Numbered from the stretch's first letter, positions 9,852 through 19,249 are shown. The stretch is 64,000 nucleotides of DNA from Butyricicoccus pullicaecorum (GCA_018366195.1 JAGZIN010000001.1:223496-287495); one strand, 5' to 3'. Translations and numbers: made by a program. The notes: a model not told the origin generated them from the sequence alone.

Positions 9852-10880
9852 ATGTTTTTTTCGAGCGATATTGGTATTGATCTCGGTACGGCATCCGTAC
9901 TCGTTTATGTAAAAGGAAAGGGCGTCGTGTTGAACGAACCTTCCGTTGTTGCAGTTGATAAGCAGACCGGAAAAATCTTATCGGTAGGCGAAAAGGCGCA
10001 AAAGATGCTCGGTCGTACACCGGGCAATATCGTTGCGATTCGTCCCATGCGGGAGGGTGTCATTTCTGATTATGAAATGACCGAACGCATGATTAAGGAA
10101 TTTATTCGGAAGGTCATCGGCTTTCAGCTGTTTAAGCCCAATGTAGTCATGTGCGTTCCCTCTATCATTACCGAGGTGGAAGAACGTGCAGTGATTGATG
10201 CCGGTACACAGGCAGGCGCAAAGCGTGTCTTTCTCATTGAGGAGCCGCTGGCAGCGGCGATTGGCGCGGGCATTGACATTGCACAGCCTGATGGGAATAT
10301 GATTGTCGATATTGGCGGCGGCACGACAGATATTGCAGTCATTTCGTTGGGAGGAATCGTAGAGTCCACCTCAATCAAGATTGCTGGAGACAAATTCGAT
10401 GAGGCCATTGTAAAATATATCCGCCGTACCCACAATGCACTCATTGGTGAGCGAACAGCGGAGGAAATCAAGATTGGGATTGGCTGTGTGTATCCGCGTC
10501 CAGAGGAAATTTCTATGGAAATTAAGGGACGCTGTCTGATGACTGGTTTGCCGCGCACCTTTACTGTGACTTCAACCGAGATTCTGGAGGCATTTGAGGA
10601 GGTCACCACCTCAATTGTAGAGGCTGTGCATACCGTGCTGGAACGCACACCGCCAGAACTGACGGGTGATATTTCAACCAATGGCATTGTCATGACGGGT
10701 GGTGGCGCACTGATTTGGGGCTTTGACAAGCTCATCGCAGCGAAGACAGGAATCCCGACCCATGTTGCGGAGAAAGCAATTTCCTGTGTTGCGTTTGGAA
10801 CTGGAAAATGCTTGGATCAGCTGGGAGCCATGCAGGACGGCACCATGAACCTGTCCCGCCGTCGCCAGATGATGGGTTAA
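9852..10880 (+). CDS. mreB: Rod shape-determining protein MreB/Mbl
   Basis: This bacterial actin polymerises under the membrane and guides lateral wall synthesis. It shows the actin-fold phosphate loops DIGIDLGTASVLVY (near the N terminus) and IVDIGGGTTDIAVISLGG, and the adenosine-binding region MTGGGALIWGFD. ATG at 9852 gives 342 residues with the typical MFF-S-x-DIGIDLG start; an in-frame TTG at 9828 is the alternative. It is monocistronic with its own promoter and terminator, not in an mreBCD cluster, which is more common for Mbl-like paralogues. Which paralogue it is cannot be decided by eye. Confidence 0.93.
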   Translation: MFFSSDIGIDLGTASVLVYVKGKGVVLNEPSVVAVDKQTGKILSVGEKAQKMLGRTPGNIVAIRPMREGVISDYEMTERMIKEFIRKVIGFQLFKPNVVMCVPSIITEVEERAVIDAGTQAGAKRVFLIEEPLAAAIGAGIDIAQPDGNMIVDIGGGTTDIAVISLGGIVESTSIKIAGDKFDEAIVKYIRRTHNALIGERTAEEIKIGIGCVYPRPEEISMEIKGRCLMTGLPRTFTVTSTEILEAFEEVTTSIVEAVHTVLERTPPELTGDISTNGIVMTGGGALIWGFDKLIAAKTGIPTHVAEKAISCVAFGTGKCLDQLGAMQDGTMNLSRRRQMMG

Positions 10881-10889
10881 ATACAATCA

Positions 10890-10918
10890 AAAAAGCAGCG
10901 TATTATACGCTGCTTTTT
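10890..10918. terminator. Bidirectional terminator between mreB and the AGCS symporter
   Basis: A 13-bp stem (AAAAAGCAGCGTA pairing with TACGCTGCTTTTT) with loop TTA has A residues on one side and T residues on the other, so it can end mreB on the plus strand and the symporter gene on the minus strand. It overlaps the last codons of the symporter gene. Confidence 0.88.
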
Positions 10919-12219
10919 GTGTTTTGTAAAAACTGTCTGGTTTCTTTGGAAATTTCACCAGAGAGTGTCCAAAGACCGATGAGGTTTGGAAATGACATAC
11001 AGGCGGCTGAGATATCTGTTACGAGAAGCAGTGGTGTCAGGGGGAGATATCCAGAGAGAGCAGCAGAGCATACAATGAGAAGTGGGTAGATTCGCACGAA
11101 CCTGTTGGGTACGTGCAGCCATTTCAAGCAGGACAGACCGTAAAAGCTCCAGCCCAGAATGGTAGAGACTGCCAGAAATACAACGGTCACTCCGATGAAC
11201 CAAGGGGCAAAATCACCGAGTACAGTGGCAAAAGCGCGGGTGGTCATGGCAAGCCCGTCTGCACCGCTCTGCCATGCGCCGGTGGTCAACAGAACAAGGG
11301 CAGTCAATAAACAGACCACACAGGTGTCTACAAAGACCTCGACAGCTCCCAACATTCCAGTTTCACAGGGAGAGTTGCTGTCCGAACTGCCATGTGCAAT
11401 GGGGGCAGAGCCCATGCCGGCTTCATTGGAGAATATCCCTTTCGAAAAGCCGTCCGAGATGGTACGCGCTGTAACAAGCCCGAGCAGCCCGCCGCCGCAG
11501 GCAAGCGGCTCCAGAGCACCTGAAACAATGGCAGAGAGTGCTGAGGGGATTTGGTCTGCGTGGAGTGCAATGACGAGTCCGCCAATCGCAAGGTAGCTTC
11601 CTGTCATAAGAGGAACCAGCACAGAGGATACTTGGGCGATGAGTGCACTGCCGCCGTATAGAACGGGGAGCAGAAGCAGGCAGACGATGAGGGCAATCAG
11701 AGGACGTGAGATGTGCACAAGGGGAGCAAGTGCTTCTGTGATTGCGCTTCCCTGTGCAGCGGCACCGGTGCCGATTGCGGAAAAGATACAGCAAAAGGCA
11801 AAGAGATGTGCAAGGGCGGGCAGGTGTGCGCCACGAGATAGATATACCATCGGACCGCCGAGTGGCTCTGGACGATGCTCCCGATATTTGACAGCGAGCA
11901 GCAGTTCACTGTACTTGGTTGCCATACCCAGGAAAGCCGCAACCAACATCCAGAAAATGGCACCGGGTCCGCCTAGAGTCAAGGCAGAGGCAACCCCAGC
12001 CAGATTGCCCACGCCCAGTGTTCCCCCAAGTGAGGTGCAGAGCGCCTCAAAGGGAGAAATCCCATCTGATTTTTGTTTGCTTCTGCGGTGCAGAAGATGT
12101 TTGACACACCAAAATTGCACGCCATGCGTGCGGAGTGTCAGGAGCACGCCGGTTGCTGCGATGAACAAAACCGTGAACGGCCCCCAGAGTGCATAACGTA
12201 TTTTCAAAATCCATTCCAT
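10903..12219 (-). CDS. Alanine/glycine:cation symporter (AGCS family)
   Basis: This integral membrane sodium- or proton-coupled amino-acid carrier shows the AGCS signature regions: SLGGTLGVGNLAGVASA (about residues 55-70), GGPGAIFWMLVAAFLGMATKYSE, and the GIFSNEAGMGSAPIAHG motif in the second half. About ten hydrophobic segments cover 438 residues, near the family's usual length. ATG at 12219 (MEWILKIRYALWGPF) is preferred on family similarity; a TTG ten codons upstream keeps the frame but has no better ribosome binding site. Substrate (alanine, glycine or glutamine) cannot be read from sequence. It is transcribed away from tadA. Confidence 0.9.
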   Translation of the reverse strand: MEWILKIRYALWGPFTVLFIAATGVLLTLRTHGVQFWCVKHLLHRRSKQKSDGISPFEALCTSLGGTLGVGNLAGVASALTLGGPGAIFWMLVAAFLGMATKYSELLLAVKYREHRPEPLGGPMVYLSRGAHLPALAHLFAFCCIFSAIGTGAAAQGSAITEALAPLVHISRPLIALIVCLLLLPVLYGGSALIAQVSSVLVPLMTGSYLAIGGLVIALHADQIPSALSAIVSGALEPLACGGGLLGLVTARTISDGFSKGIFSNEAGMGSAPIAHGSSDSNSPCETGMLGAVEVFVDTCVVCLLTALVLLTTGAWQSGADGLAMTTRAFATVLGDFAPWFIGVTVVFLAVSTILGWSFYGLSCLKWLHVPNRFVRIYPLLIVCSAALSGYLPLTPLLLVTDISAACMSFPNLIGLWTLSGEISKETRQFLQNTKSSV

Positions 12220-12299
12220 ACTCTTTATATATGTTCCGTGACTGTTCAATAGAACGGTGATGTGATATCATAGAATCAAGATACACAGGAGGACAGAAC

Positions 12300-12803
12300 A
12301 TGACCGAGCAGGAAAAGTTTATGAAAGCAGCGTTAAAGCTGGCAAAGAAGGCAGCGGACGAGGGAGAGGTTCCGGTTGGCTGTGTGGTGGTCTGTGACGG
12401 AAAAATCGTGGGCAGGGGACGCAATCGGCGTGAAACCAAAAAGACTGCACTGGGACATGCAGAACTGGAAGCGATTCAAAAGGCCTGTAAGAAGCTGGGA
12501 GGGTGGCGTCTGCATCGGTGTGACCTGTATGTGACGTTGGAACCATGTCCGATGTGTGCCGGTGCGATTCTCAATGCACGGATTCAGCATGTTTATTATG
12601 GAGCCGCTGATGAGAAAGCGGGGTCGTGCGGCTCTTTGGTCAATTTATTCGATTTGCCTTATAACCATAAGCCCAAAATCATATCGGGATTGATGCAGCC
12701 GCAATGCGCTGAGGAGCTTCAGCGCTTTTTTCGAGCGCTGCGGGCTCGCAAAAAGGCAGAGAGGGAACAAAAAAAGCAAATGGAAAAAACAGCTCAGGAA
12801 TAG
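12300..12803 (+). CDS. tadA: tRNA-specific adenosine deaminase
   Basis: TadA converts adenosine 34 of tRNA-Arg(ACG) to inosine. The cytidine/deoxycytidylate deaminase zinc motif is clear: GHAELEA with the His ligand and catalytic Glu (about residues 51-57) and TLEPCPMCAGAI with the two Cys ligands (about 80-90). The 167-residue length is normal, with a basic tail rich in Lys. ATG at 12300 follows CAGGAGGACAGAAC. It stands between the divergent symporter gene and citrate synthase and appears to be transcribed alone. Confidence 0.95.
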   Translation: MTEQEKFMKAALKLAKKAADEGEVPVGCVVVCDGKIVGRGRNRRETKKTALGHAELEAIQKACKKLGGWRLHRCDLYVTLEPCPMCAGAILNARIQHVYYGAADEKAGSCGSLVNLFDLPYNHKPKIISGLMQPQCAEELQRFFRALRARKKAEREQKKQMEKTAQE

Positions 12804-12945
12804 AGGAGATGTGCGGGGATTCCATTTTGTAGTTTACAATTTGTTCACAAAAATATGATATTTTTATAGATGAAAGTGATGAAATGTTGTGCTATGATAT
12901 GATAAAGTCAGAAAATGTTTTGCAAAGAGAGAAGGAGGAGCTCCC

Positions 12946-14310
12946 ATGGCGCAGGAGGCAATGTTGACAATTACGCCAGAGATTGAGGCACTGGCACAGG
13001 TTTGCTGTGAGAACAGCAATATACCGTCTGAATTATATCGGAAATATGATGTCATGCGTGGTCTGCGTGATATCAATGGTGTAGGCGTTTTGGCAGGACT
13101 GACCAACATTTCATCTATCATATCCAGTAAAGTGGAGAATGGCATAAAAGTACCCTGTGAGGGCGAGCTGCGTTATCGGGGGTATGATATCAATGATTTG
13201 GTGCGTGGTTTCCTAAAAGATGGACGCAAAGGATATGAAGAAACGGCATATCTCTTGCTATTCGGCAAACTGCCCGACCAAGTACAGCTCAAAACCTTCA
13301 AGAGTCTGCTGGCAAAGGGGCGCACCCTTCCAACCAACTTTACCCGCGATGTCATTATGAAGGCACCATCTCATGATATTATGAATAAGCTGTCGCGCAG
13401 TGTGCTGACGCTGGCTTCCTATGATAACAATTCAGATGATATCAGTCTGCCCAATGTCCTGAGACAGTGCCTGATGCTCATTTCGGTTTTTCCAATGCTG
13501 GCAGTATACTCCTATCATGCGTATAATCATTATGAGAAAGGAAACAGCCTGTATATTCATTATCCAGATGATACCCTTTCCACCGCCAGCAATTTCCTGA
13601 GAATGTTGCGTCCAGATATGCAGTACAGCCCTCTGGAAGCCAAGGTTTTGGATTTGGCGCTGGTTTTGCACATGGAGCATGGCGGCGGCAACAATTCAAG
13701 CTTTACCACCCATGTGGTGACCTCCTCTGGTACAGATACCTATTCTGCGATGGCAGCAGCCTTGGGCAGTCTCAAGGGACCCAAGCACGGAGGAGCAAAT
13801 ATTAAGGTTGTGCAGATGTTTGACGATATGAAGCACACCATTACGGACCCAAAAGATGAAGAACAGGTCAGAGAGTACCTGAAACGCCTGCTCAATCGTG
13901 AGGTGTTTGATAAAAAGGGACTGATTTACGGTATGGGTCATGCGGTATACTCGATTTCTGATCCACGTGCACAGATTTTCAAGTCCTTTGTCAGTCAGCT
14001 GGCACATGAGAAGGGAAGAGATGCAGATTTTGCACTCTATACCATGGTGGAGCAGTTGGCACCAGAGGTGATTGCGGAGGAGCGTAAAATCTATAAGGGG
14101 GTCAGTGCAAATGTAGACTTCTATTCTGGATTTGTATATTCCATGCTCGATTTACCCTATGAGCTGTATACTCCGATGTTTGCCATTGCCCGTGTAGTTG
14201 GCTGGAGTGCCCATCGCCTTGAGGAGCTTATCAATGTAGATAAGATTATTCGTCCCGCCTATCGTGCAGTTGCGGACGAGCATACTTATATTGCCTTGCA
14301 AGAGCGTTGA
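12946..14310 (+). CDS. gltA: Citrate synthase
   Basis: The enzyme condenses oxaloacetate with acetyl-CoA to citrate. The 454-residue product shows the citrate synthase blocks LRYRGYDINDL, LEHGGGNNSSFTTHVV-like MEHGGGNNSSF, GPKHGGANIKV, the catalytic GMGHAVYSISDPRA (about residue 328-341) and the late Asp segment ADFALYTMVE. ATG at 12946 follows GAGAAGGAGGAGCTCCC. No other TCA-cycle gene is adjacent; in clostridia it commonly feeds glutamate synthesis through a partial cycle. Gene symbol follows general usage (citZ in Bacillus). Si- versus Re-type: this is the Si-type fold. Confidence 0.95.
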   Translation: MAQEAMLTITPEIEALAQVCCENSNIPSELYRKYDVMRGLRDINGVGVLAGLTNISSIISSKVENGIKVPCEGELRYRGYDINDLVRGFLKDGRKGYEETAYLLLFGKLPDQVQLKTFKSLLAKGRTLPTNFTRDVIMKAPSHDIMNKLSRSVLTLASYDNNSDDISLPNVLRQCLMLISVFPMLAVYSYHAYNHYEKGNSLYIHYPDDTLSTASNFLRMLRPDMQYSPLEAKVLDLALVLHMEHGGGNNSSFTTHVVTSSGTDTYSAMAAALGSLKGPKHGGANIKVVQMFDDMKHTITDPKDEEQVREYLKRLLNREVFDKKGLIYGMGHAVYSISDPRAQIFKSFVSQLAHEKGRDADFALYTMVEQLAPEVIAEERKIYKGVSANVDFYSGFVYSMLDLPYELYTPMFAIARVVGWSAHRLEELINVDKIIRPAYRAVADEHTYIALQER

Positions 14311-14341
14311 AAATAAAGGGTTGAAACGACTGAAATTTCAT

Positions 14342-14379
14342 AAAAAATGGAGCATATCAATTGATATGCTCCATTTTTT
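14342..14379. terminator. Bidirectional terminator between citrate synthase and dnaJ
   Basis: A perfect 19-bp palindrome (AAAAAATGGAGCATATCAA and its complement) lies between the two convergent genes and carries A/T tracts on both sides. Confidence 0.93.
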
Positions 14380-14409
14380 CTACCCTGTGTTTCAGCAGGG
14401 ACGGATTGT

Positions 14410-15558
14410 TTATTCTCCCTTGAGAACGTCTTTTACCTTATCCCAGAAGGATTTGCGCTGCGCTTGATTTTCGTCTGTGGTAGAGGACTCAAAATCACGG
14501 AGCAGCTTTTTCTGGTGCTCGGTCAGGCGGGTCGGAACCTCAATGTTCACACGCACATATTGATCGCCGCGGCCACGACCGTTGACATTCTGGATGCCCT
14601 TGCCGCGCAGACGGAATACGGTGCCGGTTTGTGTGCCCTCCGGAATCGTATATTCAACCTTTCCGTCAATGGTCGGTACTTGCAGGGTATCGCCCAGTGC
14701 AGCCTGCGGGAAGGAAATCGGGATTTCACAGATGACATTGTTGCCATCGCGCGTGAAAATGGGGTGCGGACGAATGCCGATGGTCACAATGATATCGCCG
14801 CTTGGACCGCCATTGGAACCAGCATTGCCTTGACCGCGCAGCTGAATGGATTGACCGTCATCAATACCCGCTGGGATTTTGACCTTCAGGGTTCGGCTAT
14901 TGCGTGTTTTGCCTGTGCCGCTGCACTTCTTACAAGGCTTTCGAATAATTTTACCGGTACCGCGGCAGTTCGGGCAAGCTGCCTGCGTCTGGAACATACC
15001 GAGCGGGGTACGCTGTGTCTGCGTGACCACGCCGGAGCCGTGGCAGTTGGAGCAGGTTTCTGCCGAACTGCCCTTTTCTGCACCTGTGCCTTCACATTCC
15101 TCACAGCGCTCCGTGCGGTTGATGGTAATCTCTTTTTCACAGCCAAATGCAGCCTCCTCAAAGGACAGCATCACACGCTGCTGAATGGTTTCCCCGCGCT
15201 GCGGTGCATTGCGGCGCGAACGGGAAGAACCACCACCAAAGAAGGAACCAAAGATATCACCAAGGTCACCCATGTCAAAGCCGCCAAAGCCGCCGCCGAA
15301 TCCGCCACCCTGTCCGGCGCCATAGTTTGGGTCGACACCGGCAAAGCCAAATTGGTCATATCTTGCCCGCTTATCCTTGTCAGAGAGCACCTCATAGGCT
15401 TCGTTTAGCTCTTTGAATTTTTCAGCGGCTTCTGGATTGTCACGGTTCAGGTCAGGGTGATATTTTTTTGCAAGCTTTCGATGTGCTTTCTTGATTTCAT
15501 CATCTGAGGCACTCTTTGCTACGCCAAGTACGTCATAATAATCTCTTTTATCTGCCAT
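14410..15558 (-). CDS. dnaJ: Chaperone protein DnaJ
   Basis: DnaJ is the J-domain co-chaperone that delivers substrates to DnaK and stimulates its ATPase. Domains in order: J domain with HPD at about residues 34-36, Gly/Phe-rich linker (70-110), four CxxCxGxG zinc repeats (CEECEGTG, CSNCHGSG, CPNCRGTG, CKKCSGTG) and the C-terminal peptide-binding part. The length of 382 is normal for a type I DnaJ. It is the last gene of the hrcA operon, 81 bases after dnaK, with a hairpin between them. Confidence 0.97.
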   Translation of the reverse strand: MADKRDYYDVLGVAKSASDDEIKKAHRKLAKKYHPDLNRDNPEAAEKFKELNEAYEVLSDKDKRARYDQFGFAGVDPNYGAGQGGGFGGGFGGFDMGDLGDIFGSFFGGGSSRSRRNAPQRGETIQQRVMLSFEEAAFGCEKEITINRTERCEECEGTGAEKGSSAETCSNCHGSGVVTQTQRTPLGMFQTQAACPNCRGTGKIIRKPCKKCSGTGKTRNSRTLKVKIPAGIDDGQSIQLRGQGNAGSNGGPSGDIIVTIGIRPHPIFTRDGNNVICEIPISFPQAALGDTLQVPTIDGKVEYTIPEGTQTGTVFRLRGKGIQNVNGRGRGDQYVRVNIEVPTRLTEHQKKLLRDFESSTTDENQAQRKSFWDKVKDVLKGE

Positions 15559-15601
15559 GTGTCTAAAACCTCACACATATTATCAGGTAGGAAAACAGTG
15601 G

Positions 15602-15633
15602 AAAACGGAAAGGATTAGAATCCTTTCCGTTTT
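15602..15633 (-). terminator. Hairpin with T-tract between dnaK and dnaJ
   Basis: Just after the dnaK stop the minus strand reads a 15-bp perfect stem (AAAACGGAAAGGATT pairing with AATCCTTTCCGTTTT) whose 3' side ends in T residues. It should partly terminate or stabilise the hrcA-grpE-dnaK transcript and lower dnaJ expression relative to dnaK. Confidence 0.7.
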
Positions 15634-15639
15634 TCTGTC

Positions 15640-17478
15640 TTACTTCTGCTCGTCGTCCTTGACTTCTGTGAAGTCAGCATCTACGAAATCGCCCTGTGCA
15701 CCGCCAGCCTGCTGTGCGCCGCCCATATTGGGGTCACCCTGCGGAGCCTGCTGTGCATAAATCTTCTGTGCAATCTCTCCGAACTTCTTGGACAGAGAAT
15801 CGGAAGCCATTTTAATCATCTCAACATCAGAGCCCTTGAGTGCTTCCTTGACTTTTTCGATTTCAGCCTCTACTGCACTCTTTTCCTCAGCGCTCAGCTT
15901 GTCGCCGAGGTCGCTGATTGCCTTTTCGGACTGGAATACAAGCTGCTCTGCACCATTGCGTGCATCGACTTCTTCCTTGCGCTTCTTATCCTCTGCGGCA
16001 AACTGCTCTGCTTCCTGCATTGCCTTGTTAATTTCGTCCTGTGACAGGTTAGAGGAAGCGGTGATGGTGATTTTCTGCTCCTTGCCTGTGCCAAGGTCCT
16101 TTGCAGATACATTTACAATGCCGTTGGCATCAATGTCAAAGGTAACCTCAATCTGCGGAACTCCACGCGGAGCCGGTGCAATGCCGTCCAGTGTGAAGCG
16201 GCCAAGTGTCTTATTGCCGGAAGCCATTTCGCGTTCACCCTGAAGCACGTGAATCTCAACGGAAGGCTGGTTGTCAGCCGCAGTGGAGAATACCTGACTT
16301 TTCTTGGTTGGAATGGTGGTGTTGCGCTCGATAAGACGGGTACATACACCGCCCAGAGTTTCGATACCAAGGGAAAGTGGGGTCACGTCAAGCAGCAGCA
16401 CGTCCTTGACCTCGCCGCCCAGTACACCGCCCTGAATGGCAGCACCGATTGCAACACATTCGTCCGGGTTGATGCCCTTAAAGCCTTCCTTGCCGGTGAT
16501 GTTCTTGACTGCTTCCTGAACTGCTGGGATACGGGAGGAACCGCCAACGAGGAGAACCTTTTCAAGGTCACCTGCCTGTAAGCCAGCGTCGTTCATCGCC
16601 TGACGAACCGGTCCCATGGTTGCTTCCACAAGGTCAGCGGTCAATTCGTTGAACTTTGCGCGGGTCAGGGTCAGCTCAAGGTGCTTCGGACCGGTTGCAT
16701 CTGCGGTGATATACGGTTGATTGATGGAGGTGGAGGTCATGCCGGAAAGCTCGATTTTTGCCTTCTCAGCAGCTTCCTTGAGACGCTGCATTGCCATCTT
16801 GTCCTGAGACAGGTCAATGCCCTCGTGGTTTTTAAACTCCTGAACCATCCAGTCCATGATGCGCTGGTCGAAGTCGTCGCCGCCCAAGTGGTTGTTGCCA
16901 GCCGTTGCCAGCACTTCCAGAACGCCGTCTCCAATATCCAGAATAGATACGTCGAAGGTACCGCCGCCAAGGTCATATACCATAACCTTCTGCTCGGTTT
17001 CCTTATCAACCCCGTAAGCCAATGCTGCTGCGGTTGGCTCGTTGATGATACGCAGGACTTCAAGACCTGCAATCTTGCCGGCGTCCTTGGTTGCCTGACG
17101 CTGTGCATCGGTGAAGTATGCTGGAACGGTGATGACAGCCTGCGTGACCGGAGAACCGATATAAGCCTCTGCGTCTGCCTTGAGCTTTTGCAGAACCATA
17201 GCGGAAATTTCCTGCGGAGAATATTTCTTATCCTCGATGTCAACACGGTAATCGCTGCCCATGTGACGCTTAATCGAGCTGATGGTACGCTCTGCATTGG
17301 TTACCGCCTGACGCTTTGCAACCTGACCGACCATGCGCTCACCAGTTTTGGAGAATGCAACAACGGAAGGGGTGGTTCTTGCACCCTCTGCGTTTGCGAT
17401 GACGTTTGGTTCGCCGCCCTCCATGACAGCGACACAGCTGTTTGTGGTACCTAAATCAATACCAATAATCTTGCCCAT
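15640..17478 (-). CDS. dnaK: Chaperone protein DnaK (Hsp70)
   Basis: DnaK is the ATP-dependent Hsp70 chaperone. It shows the start GKIIGIDLGTTNSCVAVMEG, phosphate loop DLGGGTFDVSILDIGDGV, the interdomain linker DVLLLDVTPLSLGIETLGG and the C-terminal acidic tail ending near DADFTEVKDDE. Length 612 is usual for Gram-positive DnaK, which lacks the loop found in Gram-negative homologues. Third gene of the heat-shock operon, between grpE and dnaJ. Confidence 0.98.
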   Translation of the reverse strand: MGKIIGIDLGTTNSCVAVMEGGEPNVIANAEGARTTPSVVAFSKTGERMVGQVAKRQAVTNAERTISSIKRHMGSDYRVDIEDKKYSPQEISAMVLQKLKADAEAYIGSPVTQAVITVPAYFTDAQRQATKDAGKIAGLEVLRIINEPTAAALAYGVDKETEQKVMVYDLGGGTFDVSILDIGDGVLEVLATAGNNHLGGDDFDQRIMDWMVQEFKNHEGIDLSQDKMAMQRLKEAAEKAKIELSGMTSTSINQPYITADATGPKHLELTLTRAKFNELTADLVEATMGPVRQAMNDAGLQAGDLEKVLLVGGSSRIPAVQEAVKNITGKEGFKGINPDECVAIGAAIQGGVLGGEVKDVLLLDVTPLSLGIETLGGVCTRLIERNTTIPTKKSQVFSTAADNQPSVEIHVLQGEREMASGNKTLGRFTLDGIAPAPRGVPQIEVTFDIDANGIVNVSAKDLGTGKEQKITITASSNLSQDEINKAMQEAEQFAAEDKKRKEEVDARNGAEQLVFQSEKAISDLGDKLSAEEKSAVEAEIEKVKEALKGSDVEMIKMASDSLSKKFGEIAQKIYAQQAPQGDPNMGGAQQAGGAQGDFVDADFTEVKDDEQK

Positions 17479-17562
17479 AATTCAAGACTCCTTATTCTAT
17501 TACAACAGGTGTTTCATTAACAAATTTATCATTCTAAAAAGGGAAAAACCTTTTAGATGGCT

Positions 17563-18108
17563 TTAGTTTGCAACCTTGACCATAGCGTAGCGAATGACCT
17601 TATCTCCCAGCTGGAAGCCTTTCTGAAAGACTTCCGTGATGACGTTTTCGCCCTGCGAGTCATCGTCCACATGCATGACTGCATTGTGCAGGTTGGGGTC
17701 AAAGACCGTGCCAGGCTCAGAGGGGATTTCGGTAACACCCAAAGAGGAAAAGCTTTCCATCATTTGCTGATAGGTCATCTCAATGCCCTGCTTGTAGGCG
17801 GTGTCCTCGGTGGACTGTGCGAGTGCGCGAGAAAGGTTGTCAACGGTGGTGAGAAGTGCCTTGACTGCATAAGCCACAGCTTCTGCATGCACGCCTTCGC
17901 GCTCTGCACGGCTGCGCTTACGGAAATTGTCATATTCTGCCGCCATGCGCAGAAAACGATTATTCAAATCATCATACTGCTGCTGTAAGCTTTCCAAAGC
18001 AGACGGTTCGGCTGCTTCGGCTGCCGGCTGCTCGGTCTGTTCGGCAGAGGGAGCAGGGTCTATGGTTTCGTCTACGGCTTCTTCCGTATTTAAGTTTTCG
18101 TGATCCAT
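17563..18108 (-). CDS. grpE: Nucleotide exchange factor GrpE
   Basis: GrpE releases ADP from DnaK. The 181-residue protein has an acidic, low-complexity N terminus (about residues 1-45, many Glu/Ala), a predicted long coiled coil (LQQQYDDLNNRFLRMAAEYDNFRKR) and the C-terminal beta domain with LHNAVMHVDD and FQLGDKVIRYAMVKVAN, the typical GrpE ending. It begins 15 bases after hrcA and is followed by dnaK after 84 bases. Confidence 0.97.
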   Translation of the reverse strand: MDHENLNTEEAVDETIDPAPSAEQTEQPAAEAAEPSALESLQQQYDDLNNRFLRMAAEYDNFRKRSRAEREGVHAEAVAYAVKALLTTVDNLSRALAQSTEDTAYKQGIEMTYQQMMESFSSLGVTEIPSEPGTVFDPNLHNAVMHVDDDSQGENVITEVFQKGFQLGDKVIRYAMVKVAN

Positions 18109-18123
18109 TCTATTACCTCAAAT

Positions 18124-19158
18124 TTATTTATTTTCATCATAGAAGGTTTCCGCAATCAGTTTGTTGAGTCCCTTTGCGAAGCCGGAAAGGCGTGCGGACA
18201 GAGCGGCATAGTCCATGCGGGTTGGACCCACGATTCCAATCATACCCTGTCCGATGTCACCAATGCCGTATTTGGCATAAATCATACTGGTATCAGATAA
18301 GGGATTCTGACCATTTTCGTTGCCAATAAAGATTTGGACACCATCAATTTCCTGCTGAATGGGAATGAGATGCTTTTTATCATCATTCATATAGGCAAGA
18401 AGTGTCTGCGCTTTGCTGGTGTCATGATATTCCGGAAAGCGAAGCAGCTTGGTTGCCCCTTCCAGAAATACCTTTTGATTGCCCATGTCCTCAATCAGCT
18501 CAGAGATAAATTCGGCAACCGGTGCCAGAAGGGCAGTTAGTCCAGCGGCACGCTGCACCACATCAAAGCGTTCTGCGGTAATCTGCGTGATTGGGATTGC
18601 GGTCAAGATTTGATTGAGCACATAAGCAAGCAGCTCTGCCTCTGCCTTGGTGACGGGTGCAGCCGTGTGAACCAGCTTGTTTTTTACGACGTTGGCATCG
18701 GTGACGATGACAACGACATAGGTACGCTCATCTACGGAAATCAGCTCAAACTGTCTGATGGTCATATGAGACAGGTGTGGGGTCACTGCGACTGCTGCAT
18801 AATTGGTCAGCGAGGAAATCAGGCGTCCGGCCTCTTGAATGAGACGGTCAAGCTCTTTGCTTTTGAGTGCCATCAGGGCGGTTTCATCTTTTGCACTGAT
18901 GGGAGCGACCGGACGGCGCATCAAATGATCGACATAAAAGCGATAGCCCTTGTGAGAAGGAACCCGACCGGCAGAGGTATGCGGCTTTTCGAGATAGCCC
19001 ATTTCCTCAAGCTCACTCATTTCATTGCGTATGGTTGCAGAGGAAAAAGAAAGCTCTGGCAGCTCGGAAAGCGCTTTGGAACCGACTGGCTCAGCAGTTC
19101 GGATATATTCAGCAATGATTGTTTTTAAGATTTGCTGTTTGCGCTCAGAAAGCTCCAC
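18124..19158 (-). CDS. hrcA: Heat-inducible transcription repressor HrcA
   Basis: HrcA represses class I heat-shock genes by binding CIRCE, and is kept active by GroEL in Bacillus. The protein shows a winged-helix N terminus (LSERKQQILKTIIAEYI, EPVGSKAL, SSATIRNEM...LEKPHTSAGRVPS) and the HrcA C-terminal domain ending DYAALSARLSGFAKGLNKLI. Three starts are possible: ATG 19179, ATG 19167 and GTG 19158. I chose GTG 19158 because AAAAGGAG lies 10 bases before it and the protein then begins MELSERK, as in related HrcA proteins; the other two starts have no well-placed ribosome binding site. First gene of the hrcA-grpE-dnaK-dnaJ operon. Confidence 0.93.
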   Translation of the reverse strand: MELSERKQQILKTIIAEYIRTAEPVGSKALSELPELSFSSATIRNEMSELEEMGYLEKPHTSAGRVPSHKGYRFYVDHLMRRPVAPISAKDETALMALKSKELDRLIQEAGRLISSLTNYAAVAVTPHLSHMTIRQFELISVDERTYVVVIVTDANVVKNKLVHTAAPVTKAEAELLAYVLNQILTAIPITQITAERFDVVQRAAGLTALLAPVAEFISELIEDMGNQKVFLEGATKLLRFPEYHDTSKAQTLLAYMNDDKKHLIPIQQEIDGVQIFIGNENGQNPLSDTSMIYAKYGIGDIGQGMIGIVGPTRMDYAALSARLSGFAKGLNKLIAETFYDENK

Positions 19159-19189
19159 GATGCCCATACTCCTTTTCATGAAATTGTGC

Positions 19190-19216
19190 TTAGCACTCTA
19201 TACACCTGAGTGCTAA
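19190..19216. promoter_or_regulatory. CIRCE operator (HrcA binding site)
   Basis: A perfect TTAGCACTC - nine bases - GAGTGCTAA inverted repeat lies 31 bases upstream of hrcA, overlapping the expected transcription start. It matches the CIRCE consensus without a mismatch, so the operon should be self-repressed by HrcA. Confidence 0.97.
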
Positions 19217-19220
19217 ATTT

Positions 19221-19249
19221 AATGTACCACTGTGACTGCTTTCTGTCAA
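19221..19249 (-). promoter_or_regulatory. Promoter of the hrcA heat-shock operon
   Basis: On the minus strand TTGACA (19249-19244) and TACATT (19226-19221) are spaced by 17 bases. The CIRCE element lies directly downstream, so bound HrcA would block initiation. Confidence 0.85.

Noticed and set aside
14464..15408. A 314-codon plus-strand frame opposite dnaJ
   Set aside because: Cys-, Ala- and Thr-rich shadow of the DnaJ zinc and Gly regions; dnaJ is complete on the other strand.
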